A stretch of DNA of 64,000 nt from Siphonodentalium dalli (lineage: Eukaryota; Mollusca; Scaphopoda; Gadilida; Siphonodentaliidae): contig CP136063.1 in assembly GCA_032622095.1 (NCBI GenBank), forward strand, positions 78,529,980 through 78,593,979. Direction: 5' to 3'. The position numbers were made by a program, and so were the translations under genes. Positions 19,667 through 28,919 of the stretch are shown here, one piece after another (the stretch's first letter is position 1; every line of letters starts with the position of its first letter). The notes under the pieces are model-generated. The model had not been told where the DNA came from. It worked only from the letters and a program-made list of their open reading frames with translations, and ran no database searches.

Positions 19667-19983
19667 GATTTGCAGAATACCGAGACTGGGTTTTCAATCA
19701 GAGAAGTTTTGAAGAAGTGACAATAATTCATGGATATATCATTCTCCGTGAACCGTGTACACTGTTCACGATTGAACAAATACTTAACAGCGGCGTGATT
19801 TTGGATTACATTTCTACAAGTAAATCGAAATATATTTCAGAATTAGAGAATGAATTAATCTGGTCATTCGGAATAATCTGGAATTATGGTGACTCTTCGT
19901 TGAGAAAAAAAAAAAAAAAAAACATAGTTGTTTTTGGTTTAAGTATAAACCAAAATGAGATTGTACTGGAGGTAAAAATGTAA
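19667..19983 (+). pseudogene. open frame without its own ATG, possible second half of the F-box-like gene
   Basis: About 105 codons stay open in a phase different from the preceding frame, and the only upstream start-like codon is GTG at 19663. The product (EYRDWVFNQRSFEEV to QNEIVLEVKM) is not recognised but is not low-complexity, apart from a lysine stretch read from a 17-A run at 19905-19921. The simplest reading is one gene broken by a frameshift near 19663, or a spliced second exon. The A run is also a likely site of length error. Confidence 0.35.
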
Positions 19984-20040
19984 TGATAGAAAAAAAAACA
20001 ACTAATTCATAACTAACCTGTATAGAATATTTCACACGCA

Positions 20041-20308
20041 CAGCATAGGACTACCGAATTTGTAATTGTGAACTGGATCGGGTAGCATTTTATAGATCGA
20101 AAAAATGGACACCTTGGATAAATTGACCAATGACGGCCATACGTTTATAGTAATACGTGTTCATACACGCTCGATGTTATCTAACATCGAACGTGTTTGA
20201 ACAAGTCTTAGTATAATCCGATAACTACCATCGATCGAATGTTTACACTCTCATTACAACCTTGATCAAATATAGACGATTAAATTATATATATATTACG
20301 TACCTCGT
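20041..20308. promoter_or_regulatory. conserved non-coding block with a strong hairpin at the convergent 3' junction
   Basis: Between the F-box-like frame and the polymerase 3' end. A hairpin with ~20-bp arms spans 20158-20203 (TGTTCATACACGCTCGATGT opposed by its near complement ending GTGTTTGAACA). About 30 bp upstream is GGACACCTTGGATAAATTGA (20107-20126). Both the hairpin and this word recur in the decayed Polinton end at 62.6-63.06 kb in the opposite orientation, so the block is conserved within the family. A bidirectional terminator or replication/packaging signal are possible roles. Confidence 0.55.
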
Positions 20309-23137
20309 TCAATATCCATATGGCAGTGTATCCATGTTATCCAATCGTCTGCGTTTGGTATAAACAACTCGGTACTGTTTGTCCTCAGATCTGTTATATA
20401 TCTTTCTTTTTCCTTTCGATCTGCATATTTTCCTTGGATTGGTTGTGGTGATGGGCACTGTGCTTCCAGATTCTAACAGCTCTTTAATCGTCTGGAAATT
20501 GATGAACTGTGAATTTTCAAAGTTCAAAGAGAACCCCCGAACTTTACACGTCTCTTTAGCTTTATTTGTTCGATAAGCGTAATTCTTGGGGCCTCCAGAA
20601 ACAAATTCTTCGATGTATTCATCAGGATCTAGCTCGCTGGTTAGTTGTCCCAAATAGTCGCCCAGTGGGGGATTAATTTGATCCTCAGTGCTGCTAAATA
20701 CACAACTATCCGTGTCGTAATATAATACTCTTCTGTCCAAGGAATGAATAACTTCATATAGCATTAATCGAGCGTGACACGTCGTGAATGTGGCCAAATA
20801 TATGTTATTCGCTGCTCCACAAGGCACACAGTCTTTTCGATAGGTCCACTCCATTTGAAGAATGTCATCAGTTATGACATGAAAATTTTCCATTTGTTTC
20901 ATTGGATTTGAAATGAGCTGGAATAGATTGTCTTGTTCCGATTCATGGAAATACTCGGTCTGTTTGAAATTCTGGTTTTGGCCTAGCTTCCCCCAAAATG
21001 AGTTGAGCATGAGCTTACTGATTTGCCTCAGTCCTGGATTCTTTTCGATGCTTTCTCTGTCCAGTAATATACCTTCGTTGTCTTTATACGCTGTGATGTA
21101 TTTATCCATGTCTTCGTTAGATTTTATCCAATCCGGAGGACCGCTAGCCTGCTGCTTGAACTTTAAGAAGGTGTTTATATATTCCGTGAATAATCCATTT
21201 TGTTGGCTATAGTCTGACGTTTCGGTCCAATGGTATATTTCATATATTTTGAGAATCTTGTATCCCACTTTGACAGCTGTCTCCAGTTCAGGAATACACC
21301 AAACACCGGTAATAGCTCTCTGTTGGCACGTACACGTGCAAGGTCGTTGATTTTCATTATCAGCACAAGTCCTGCACAGTGGAAACTTCAGTTTACCTTC
21401 GGATCGATATGGTAATACGGGGTGATAGAGTCCATTAGGTGGTAAAATCTTGACTTGCGCTATTCCGAAGTAATCCTTAAGCTCGGTAATGTCATCGCCC
21501 AAAATGATTTTCGGGTGTCCAATCGGGTAGCGAGAGTATTTGAGCACACTTGGATACAGCGACGTGAAGTCAAAATAGTGTATTTTCTCACCAACGGCAG
21601 TTTTGTAGTGTAATTTAGTTGCATTCGTTCTGCCGCCGAAGAAACTGTCTCTAGGCTCTAGCCGGTCAACAATGTCTAAGCTAGCGATGAAGTCACGAAG
21701 CTCCGGATTAGTCTTTCGAGCAGCGACGAACTCGTGTTCCCAAATGCACACATATTTCATGCCTCGACTTTCTATAAACTTCTTCTTTTTCTGTGTGAGT
21801 CCGTATAATTCATTAGGTGTCTGGTTGGTTATCGAATTCTTGACTACGTCTCTATCGTGACTCAGACAAAGTTCACATCCATGGAATTGACATCCGTGAA
21901 ATTCGAATGCCGTGTTTAATTCTTCGCAATAGCCATCCAATCTGTACTTTGCATCATCGAGTTTCTTTTCACGGCCGTTCAATGCGTGAGTTATGTGAAC
22001 TTTGTCTTTGAACATCATCCATTCCAGCCATTGAATAGAACTTTTGCTGTATTGATCTTTATATGATGTCTTGGGGATTCGAGCTATCTGGGATTTGAGA
22101 AATTCTTTGTCACGAATTTGGACGCCGCGTTCATCTTCAAGTTTTGTGTCTTGAACCCATTCACCTTTGTATAAAATAGACAAAGTTCCATCTTTACATT
22201 TAGCAGGAAGCCACGTTTTCCCTTCGGTTCTTAGACGCACTCTCCATTCCTCGTCGACGAATTTCGTTCTGAATATACCCATACATACCGATGCGATTGT
22301 AACGTATTGGAATGGATCAACCGCACCAACCAGTTTGAACTTCATATCGCCAGAAAACTCGTCAATTACGGGTTGTATATTTCCAGTCGCATTCATGATG
22401 TGGGTTCTGAATTTTATGCAAGCTTGTCTCAAAATATTGACATCACTACGACAATAATCCGATAATTCTTTCTTGAAGATGAAAACTGCATTTGTTTGAG
22501 CAGCGTGCCATTTCGTGAAGTCTTTTCGTTCAGCCACACTCATATAATCAGCGCCGTAATATTTGGCATCCGGATAGGGTCCTTCATAATTCTGGTTGGC
22601 TGATTTATTGAAAAAGTGCGGGAACCATCCTTTTTTCTCGCCATCCAGACCGAAAGTTTTCGGTAACAGTGCCAACTTCATTGGTAGAAAGCTGAGACTG
22701 TCCAGTACTTTGATATGAAGATCTTTTTCCACGTATAGGTACATCAATTTGGATCCATTATATATAACTTTGGGTCTCAATGATTGATCAATGAGATATT
22801 CCATGAGAAAATATCCATCGTAACCCTTGAAGTTGTGAGCCAGTGCTATGAACCCCTTGTGTTGTTCCGAGAATAACCATTTTCCAAACTTTTCACCGGT
22901 ATCAGGACCGCTAAATATAACCTCTCGGAGTCCGCATGTATCCGAACATAAATTTCGGTCACTCTTCTTCTTCTTCTTCTTCGCATCACTGTCGATACAC
23001 GCATCACATAGAGGTCCGCAATTTCTACAGTTCGGTTTCACTTCCAACGATTCATGCATGCATTCGTAGCAAGCTGTTTTGGCGACGAGGAAGTTCGGTG
23101 TATGCTGGACTTTTCCGCACCTTGTTTTTAAACAGTT
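20309..23137 (-). CDS. protein-primed DNA polymerase B, exon 2 (exonuclease II/III and polymerase core)
   Basis: This is the catalytic exon of the element's replicative polymerase. An acceptor (TTACTTTTCAG) places its first base at 23137, in phase 0. Numbering from the first ATG (23059; 916 residues), the motifs are ExoII AHNFKGYD (N76, D81), ExoIII YCRSDVNIL (D206), PolA DFTSLYPS (D497), PolB KLMLNSFWG (682-690) and PolC YYDTDS (D782, D784), plus a GGPKNYAY element near 822. Between the exonuclease and palm regions, residues ~375-443 (LDGY, EFHGCQFHGC, then YVCIWEHEF) resemble a Vsr-like endonuclease fold. The N-terminal cysteines continue the zinc-binding region of exon 1. It uses the - strand, opposite to most structural genes. 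Confidence 0.93.
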   Translation of the reverse strand, partial: NCLKTRCGKVQHTPNFLVAKTACYECMHESLEVKPNCRNCGPLCDACIDSDAKKKKKKSDRNLCSDTCGLREVIFSGPDTGEKFGKWLFSEQHKGFIALAHNFKGYDGYFLMEYLIDQSLRPKVIYNGSKLMYLYVEKDLHIKVLDSLSFLPMKLALLPKTFGLDGEKKGWFPHFFNKSANQNYEGPYPDAKYYGADYMSVAERKDFTKWHAAQTNAVFIFKKELSDYCRSDVNILRQACIKFRTHIMNATGNIQPVIDEFSGDMKFKLVGAVDPFQYVTIASVCMGIFRTKFVDEEWRVRLRTEGKTWLPAKCKDGTLSILYKGEWVQDTKLEDERGVQIRDKEFLKSQIARIPKTSYKDQYSKSSIQWLEWMMFKDKVHITHALNGREKKLDDAKYRLDGYCEELNTAFEFHGCQFHGCELCLSHDRDVVKNSITNQTPNELYGLTQKKKKFIESRGMKYVCIWEHEFVAARKTNPELRDFIASLDIVDRLEPRDSFFGGRTNATKLHYKTAVGEKIHYFDFTSLYPSVLKYSRYPIGHPKIILGDDITELKDYFGIAQVKILPPNGLYHPVLPYRSEGKLKFPLCRTCADNENQRPCTCTCQQRAITGVWCIPELETAVKVGYKILKIYEIYHWTETSDYSQQNGLFTEYINTFLKFKQQASGPPDWIKSNEDMDKYITAYKDNEGILLDRESIEKNPGLRQISKLMLNSFWGKLGQNQNFKQTEYFHESEQDNLFQLISNPMKQMENFHVITDDILQMEWTYRKDCVPCGAANNIYLATFTTCHARLMLYEVIHSLDRRVLYYDTDSCVFSSTEDQINPPLGDYLGQLTSELDPDEYIEEFVSGGPKNYAYRTNKAKETCKVRGFSLNFENSQFINFQTIKELLESGSTVPITTTNPRKICRSKGKRKIYNRSEDKQYRVVYTKRRRLDNMDTLPYGY

Positions 23138-24239
23138 CTGAAAAGTAATAATTGAACGTTTTAACCTCTAGCTTTATCGATAATAAACTAACAAAATAAA
23201 ACGTCTACACTTTGTTTAGATAATTATTTAAAAAAAAAAAAATGTTTTGGTATGGGTTCAACGTTAATAAAGAGCGTTGACGTATTACTATTGTTCGTTG
23301 GTTGATCCTAAAAATTACTCCTTCCAATCTACGTGTCAATATTATAAATGTATATCAGGATCCGACATATAGCCTGTATAATTGTCGATTCAAGCACGCA
23401 GATATCAAGTTCAATAAAGTTAAAACAATTATATATTACGTTAGTTTACTATATAACAATTACAAATCTCTTTTCACAAAAAAATATGGTACACATTTTT
23501 TCAATGTGTCAAGAATTAAAAAAGTTAATTACTCGATTTAACATCTGTGACTCAGTTGAATTTTAATATTGAGACCCCCTTAACTTTGGTCGAATTCAAG
23601 TATGTTATTGTTTTATGGTAATCTCACACGCGAGGTAACAGCTAAAGAGCGTTCAGCGATAATCTAATATAATTTAAAAAAATGAAAGAGCGTCTCTACT
23701 TATGCGCGCCTTTAATAAAGAGCGTTGACGTATTAATATTGTTTGTTGGTTGATCCTAAAAATTACTCCTTCCAATCTACGTGTCAATATTATAAATGTA
23801 TATCATGATCCGACATATAGCCTGTATAATTGCCGATTCAATCACGCAGATATCAAGTTCAATAAAGTTAAAACAATTATATATTATGTTAGTTTACTAT
23901 ATAACAATTACAAAATCTCTTTTCACAAAAAAATATGTTACACATTTTTTCAATGTGTCAAGAATTAAAAAAGTTAATTACTCGGTTTAACATCTGTGAC
24001 TCAGTTGAATTTTAATATTGAGACCCTCCTTAACTTTGGTCGAATTCAAGTATGTTATTGTTATATGGTAATCTCACACGCGAGGTAACAGCTAAAGAGC
24101 GTTCAGCGATAATCTAATATAATTTTTAAAAATGAAAGAGCGTCTCTACTTATGCGCACCTTTAATAAAGAGCGTTACGTTATCGTGATTTCGACTGTAA
24201 TGTGTTACATATATATATTACAATTAGGTTAAGACTCAC
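23138..24239 (-). other. phase-0 intron in the polymerase gene
   Basis: The donor CAG|GTGAGT (G of GT at 24239) and acceptor TTTTCAG (ending 23138) bracket 1102 bp. Both boundaries fall between codons, and the exons match neighbouring parts of the polymerase family: ExoI motif before, zinc-binding cysteines and ExoII after. Without splicing, exon 1 would stop 19 codons past the donor. Most of the intron is made of the tandem 448-bp repeats. Confidence 0.82.
23262..24177. repeat. tandem 448/450-bp direct repeats inside the polymerase intron
   Basis: Two nearly identical copies start around 23262 and 23710, with the beginning of a third at about 24160. Each opens with TTAATAAAGAGCGTTGACG, contains CTTCCAATCTACGTGTCAAT and ends with TAAAGAGCGTTCAGCGATAA and a GAAAGAGCGTCTC word. 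Frames inside (about 70-79 codons) lack an ATG in the conserved phase, so I treat them as non-coding. The repeats share the AAAGAGCGTT motif with the terminal repeats. Confidence 0.85.
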
Positions 24240-25982
24240 CTGACACTTAGCACATTTCTTGCATATATGATCCTCTTTACAGTCCTGGCAATCCTTTGTA
24301 TGTAAAGGTGCATATCCTTCAGAACATTCCAATATATCGTGTTGAATGGTTTCGAAGTCGAAGAAACAGAATTTAGCTCTTTCATCATCAGTAACGGGAG
24401 GTATGGCCCTTACATAACATTCGTGTGCTCCCATTGTGTATTTGTCACACGATCTACAAAATGTTTCTCCGCACACGTGTTGATTCGGACGTCTTTTCCC
24501 TCTCTCCATGACTTTTGTACAGTCCAAGCATTTCCACCATTTTTGACAAGGAGCTGTCGTTTCTTTCGAAGCTTGATTAATAGGTTTTGCTTTATGACGC
24601 ACGAAACATTGATGAGACATACACGTCATATTACAATCTGAACAATGTTCTTTGTTTCCACTTTGTTCACATTTATCACTTTTACACACGAAACAGGTGT
24701 GTTCACAATAATGATTTCCTTTGTGTGAATAATGTTTTAAACAATGCACACAGAAATATACATCGCTAAAGAATCCCGTTATGGATTGTATAGCGTGGAA
24801 ATGTTCATTAGCAGTGAGATATAAATATATCACGGGTCTTTCTATACCGTCTGTAGGCGCGCTGGTAATGAATTTATTACCCAGTCTAGCACTGACGACT
24901 AGTATTGTCAAATTCAGAGTTTCCTCGAATGCTTTTAGATCTGCTAAACTGGATGGTCTGTCTGTTGATACACCTGCGATGACACTAATTGCTTTGGCTA
25001 ATTTTCCTTGCTCCGTACGTTTTTTGTACGTCACATTGTTGTAATAATTGATCGGTACTTTTCTGTATTCCATGATGAGTTGTAAATTATTTCTGGTTCC
25101 TCTATTCTGTGTTATTTCTAGCCATTCATCAGGACTGCAAATATTTAATTTACACCAACATGTGGCGATAGCCCGAGCCATACACATATTGTCGGTATTT
25201 TCAATCGTAACGATCGATGTTTTATTTCTTAGATTATTACTTTCATCATGTAAAGCCGTTATCTTCCTCCGTGCTCCGCCTTTAGGTAACTCGATGGTGC
25301 CTATATCTATTCGGAAACTTTGATTGACAGTCAGTGTTTGGTTGCTGTTCAAAACGAGTTCGATTCTGTCAATCACAGTGTTAGCATTTAACGTTTGCAA
25401 CGTTTGTAACGGAACTACTATAGGGTTGTCCAAACTCTCATGGTGAATGATAACTCTGCCAAGATCATTGTCAGCCAAATTTCCACGAGCTCTTTGAATA
25501 GTGTCCTCGAACATTGAATGTAGATTCCTGTATATGTCGATTAACTTTTTCTCTTTGTAAATTTCATCTAATTTGATCTCATATGTTCTCTGTGTTGCCA
25601 AATTGTTTCCGAAGGTTCGTTCACTCCTTTTGCGAATGCTATATCCGGTTATTTGAATATCAGAACTGTCGGCTGTTTGATTGTCTGATTTTACGGCTTC
25701 ATCTTGATGAGGTGTCTGTTCGTCTTCTCGGTTTTGTAATCCTGATGGTCCAGCTGTACCGGGTTGTGAGTTGTTAACATCATTTTTAGGCGCATCATGT
25801 TCTCCGTATCCGATTTGGTTCGGCCATGGGTCATCTCCTGAACAAAGCGTAGATGCTTCAATTATATCTTCATCCAGTTGATAAGCTACGATAGCCTTGT
25901 CGTATTCTTCGATGTCTTGCAGAATACATTCTATTTCATAAATTTCGTCCACTGTCAGAGGTGTCATTATTTCTTCAGCCAT
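24240..25982 (-). CDS. DNA polymerase B, exon 1 (OTU-like domain, zinc fingers, ExoI)
   Basis: 581 residues of the polymerase N-terminus. Residues 1-130 are acidic and disordered. An OTU-like cysteine protease fold follows: D264 and C267 in NTDNMCMARAIA, and H394 in EHFHAIQSI. Residues ~411-520 hold many paired cysteines/histidines (CVHC, CFVC, CSDC, CLDC, CRSC), likely several zinc fingers. The ExoI motif FFDFETIQ has D542 and E544. More CxxC pairs run up to the splice donor. OTU domains fused to polymerase are reported for one Polinton lineage. Which segment is the terminal protein for priming cannot be seen. The start ATG at 25982 follows a TATA box by 72 bp. Confidence 0.88.
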
Positions 25983-26052
25983 TTTTCGACAAGTCCTGAG
26001 TAGTGATTACAACGGCGTATATTCACTATATGGAATACAGCTTAGCAATCTA

Positions 26053-26062
26053 TATTTTTATA
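26053..26062 (-). promoter_or_regulatory. TATA box of the polymerase gene
   Basis: TATAAAAATA on the - strand, 70-80 bp upstream of the polymerase ATG at 25982. Further upstream (26095-26115) are TGACGTAA, a CREB/ATF-like word, and ATTATATAAG. The same arrangement is preserved in the decayed Polinton end at 62.68-62.74 kb. Confidence 0.5.
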
Positions 26063-26256
26063 CCATAAAATCCCGAACATACGCAAGCACGGATGACGTA
26101 ACATTATATAAGATTATATATATGAACGTAATGTATGAATAGGCCGATAATTGGTTTTGTACGGACGAGGCAACATTAGTTGTTTAACTGGTTATTATTA
26201 CGTAACCCTGTGTTCCCCCCGCTGAGAACACCTCCACATTTAACAATTGTTAATAA

Positions 26257-26454
26257 CTATTTTTCTAAACATCGAACATGTCTGAACCTATCATTGGTAC
26301 AATAGCAGTGATATAATGTTACATCATCGGTGCTACCTGTAGTTTCGGTATATGATCGTAAGTGTGACTGGAGTGATAAGTGGTTATTACGTAATGTTGT
26401 TATAACAATGTCATCAAAGCAATTTCTATAATTGAGTGTCCTGGACGTATGCAT
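26257..26454 (-). CDS. TIR-encoded 65-residue open frame, right copy
   Basis: Same as the left-repeat frame at 11608-11805 except for one residue (H instead of Q near the C-terminus). Unrecognised, and possibly a chance frame. Confidence 0.25.
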   Translation of the reverse strand: MHTSRTLNYRNCFDDIVITTLRNNHLSLQSHLRSYTETTGSTDDVTLYHCYCTNDRFRHVRCLEK

Positions 26455-26643
26455 GTTTTTGGCTAACTAATTATCGTGTGAATGACACAGTTTATCAACC
26501 TTAATTGATACTAACCCGTTTGTTCAGACATTAAATCGATATGTTTTCTGAATAGCATATAACTGTGAACGGGGAAATAATATAATTCATTTGGTAAAGC
26601 AAAGGTGTGAAAGACACATTGTTACCACCAATGTCGCGTGTGA

Positions 26644-26931
26644 TTACTTGAAAATATGTTCCAGCGAATATGACAATTCATTCTGGAGGGTTGGTAATTT
26701 CACATTACAATTTTCGACCGTTAGTCTCAATACTTCCAATAATTCACGATAATACACACCTGTCATATGGGATAGAGAGAGTGTAAAGAATAAACGCTCT
26801 TTATTATTTATGTAAAAGTAATAGTGTCTATTTTCAGGTATGACAATTATATGAACTGCGTCCGATAAAACACTGGAATGTATGCATTCATATCGATGGT
26901 CACAATGTCCAATAAAGCTATTTCTAAACAT
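26644..26931 (-). CDS. TIR-encoded 95-residue protein, right copy
   Basis: Translates identically to the left copy at 11131-11418. Two identical copies are expected if the terminal repeats are kept alike by replication or recombination, so identity alone does not show selection on the protein. Confidence 0.4.
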   Translation of the reverse strand: MFRNSFIGHCDHRYECIHSSVLSDAVHIIVIPENRHYYFYINNKERLFFTLSLSHMTGVYYRELLEVLRLTVENCNVKLPTLQNELSYSLEHIFK

Positions 26932-27307
26932 CGATTAATAAATACATTGAAACATTGGTTGAACAAAAAAAAATAACGAAAGATATTACACGCAAATAAT
27001 TTAACATTCGACATTTTTTTAATATCGAGATTATCAGAAACCGAAAACTCGTTATAAATTTTTTATTTAAACTTTTTTTTTAGAGAAATAATTTTGGAGG
27101 GTTTTGAAATTTTTTCTTTTTTTAAATTTTGGGTTTTTAAATTTTTTTGGAAGTTTTGGGATTTGAAATTTTTTGGAAAAAATAATTTTTGAAATTTTTG
27201 AATTTTTTTTTTGGGGTTTTGATATTTTGGGAATATTTTAGTACAACCAATTTTAGACCCACAAATTCTATTTTTAGATGTGAGGCTAACGAGACGCCTA
27301 TTCTTCT

Positions 27308-27313
27308 AACGTC
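27308..27313. repeat. Polinton target-site duplication, right
   Basis: AACGTC, identical to 10747-10752, directly after the terminal repeat. Confidence 0.9.
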
Positions 27314-27739
27314 GAGGACTCCTTTTTGGTGTCTAACGAAAGGCCGATATCCGCCCAGCCACACATATTAACCCCGCCACTGGCCGGACACCTGAAGTTT
27401 CAATAAATGTTTTATTTTGTTAATGTTCTACCAGGCGGTACGAAGTTGAAGAGTACACTTAAAAGTTATCCGCGCGACTTCCGAGGGGGACACACGTTAA
27501 ACTTAGGAACTCCTTGTTTTGACGGTAATTGTTGACCAGTTTAATTACATTTATCGTTAGCTTCGTTACATAATGTCTATAAACAAGTGAACATGCTATG
27601 ATGTACCGTGGTAGTTATCGGTTCACTGGGGAATTATTCAGACAATTGTGCATAATTATTCAAATCGGTCAGTGTATTAAAGTTGGTTTATCGGTTGTGT
27701 CTCTATCACAGTATCACGCGTGTATAATGTTAGCATTTC

Positions 27740-28090
27740 TTGGTATACAGCGGGCCATGGGCGTTTTATTTATAGAAATGGGAATTTTTGGGAGAGGATT
27801 AAAAGTCGAACTGCGACCCGGAGGCCGAGTCCGGTAAAAGGTGTAATTGGGAATTCTGGTGAGATGCATGAGAAACCTTCAGTGATAATCTGTATATAGT
27901 TGTTGTAATAATTTGAAGGACTAGTTATTACAATCATAGGTATATAATATATGATCTTGAGCGCGTTACCATTTCTGACATTGGTTTTCTTGTTAATTTC
28001 TCGTTGTCGCGCACTTGACTTGGTCACTATGTCAGTAGCTTATGGGTTGATTGTCGTTTAACCAGCTGGCTGATATCGACTCGGCCACGA
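27740..28090 (-). repeat. diverged inverted copy of the 57.15-kb dispersed repeat
   Basis: Read on the - strand it matches 57130-57540: AACGCGCTCAAGATCATATA, the TATACCTATGATTGTAATAA block, ACTCGGCC and, on the other side, CCGAGTCCGGTAAAAG with AAAAGTCGAACTGCG. It is a dispersed, non-coding repeat, more diverged than the two copies near 57-58 kb. Confidence 0.55.
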
Positions 28091-28915
28091 GCCAATGTCC
28101 ACTTAGTCCGAAAAAATACCGAAGGCCCATCTGATTCATGTACATGTACATAACAACTGGATTGTTGGAAACGAGAGTATATACGTTAAATATGCATAAT
28201 CCGAATTAACGCTCCCAAATGAATATTTCTCTGGCTTCAGGCCTAAAACATATTTTATTCCGGTCGAGGAACCCATCCATCAAAGCTTAGAGTGATCAGA
28301 TATCGATTTGTTATTTCTCGAAATGTATAATTATTTGTGGCCCAGAAACGAGTCGTCAAACCGATTGTCTCGGACAAAATTGCGGTTGCAGATGGATAAC
28401 TCTAAAATCAAGTGGTAATACGGCCGAATGTCTTGATGCGCAAGAGATAATACGGACATATTTCGTTGAACATGTTGATAAATAACACGTTTTTGGGAAA
28501 TTTTTATACCATAGTTGACAGTGTAATTAATCGATTCTGATAACAAAAGCGTATTTTGAAGAAATGTTGATATGGGGACCGTCTGATCGGATCGAGTACC
28601 TTTAACATCATAGCTGCTACCTGTCCATTTGGGATAACAAACATTGCATATCATGTTGCAAAATAATAAGCTAACCTATAATTTCTCCAATTTACCAGAC
28701 CACTTGCGGATAGTGAAAAAAAACATGTCGGCGACTTGTTGAGTATCAACTCCCCGTAGCCATTTAGGTGGCCATCTTAGGCGGACACATACTGTTTCAT
28801 ATTTTGGCACAGTTACCACGTTATAAATTGTTCAATTAATTGGAACACAAATATATTTGTATTGCCTGAGAAGAGAGATCTAACTGGTGCTGTTTTTGAG
28901 CTTATGCCAACAGTG
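28091..28915. other. intronic or intergenic sequence, no gene recognised
   Basis: Only short open frames. Nothing with a recognisable domain or splice structure. Confidence 0.4.
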
Positions 28916-28919
28916 AATT

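Larger units (their letters stand above)
10753..27307. mobile_element. complete Polinton/Maverick (adintovirus-like) element
   Basis: This is a 16,555-bp element bounded by ~1.05 kb terminal inverted repeats that start AGAAGAATAGGCGTCTCG, with a 6-bp target duplication. It encodes the hallmark set: packaging ATPase, rve-type integrase, double jelly-roll major capsid protein, adenain-like protease and protein-primed PolB. Extra genes are a TBP homologue, a tandem PC4-like protein and a possible F-box protein. The two repeats differ by only a few substitutions in the parts I compared, and most frames are open, so the insertion looks recent. Genes converge around 17.5-17.8 kb and 20.0-20.3 kb. 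Confidence 0.95.
26257..27307 (-). repeat. Polinton right terminal inverted repeat
   Basis: Complement of 10753-11805 with very few differences. It ends CGAGACGCCTATTCTTCT directly before the AACGTC target duplication. It contains the second copies of the two terminal-repeat frames. Confidence 0.92.

Noticed and set aside
23302-23968. A duplicated 72-79-residue gene in the polymerase intron
   Set aside because: The conserved frame has no ATG, a 1-nt indel differs between copies, and the segment is spliced out as part of a tandem repeat.
10724-27352. GGCCGATATC on both sides of the Polinton as a longer target duplication
   Set aside because: The words lie ~20-30 bp outside the precise 6-bp AACGTC duplication and the sequence between does not match, so it is coincidence.
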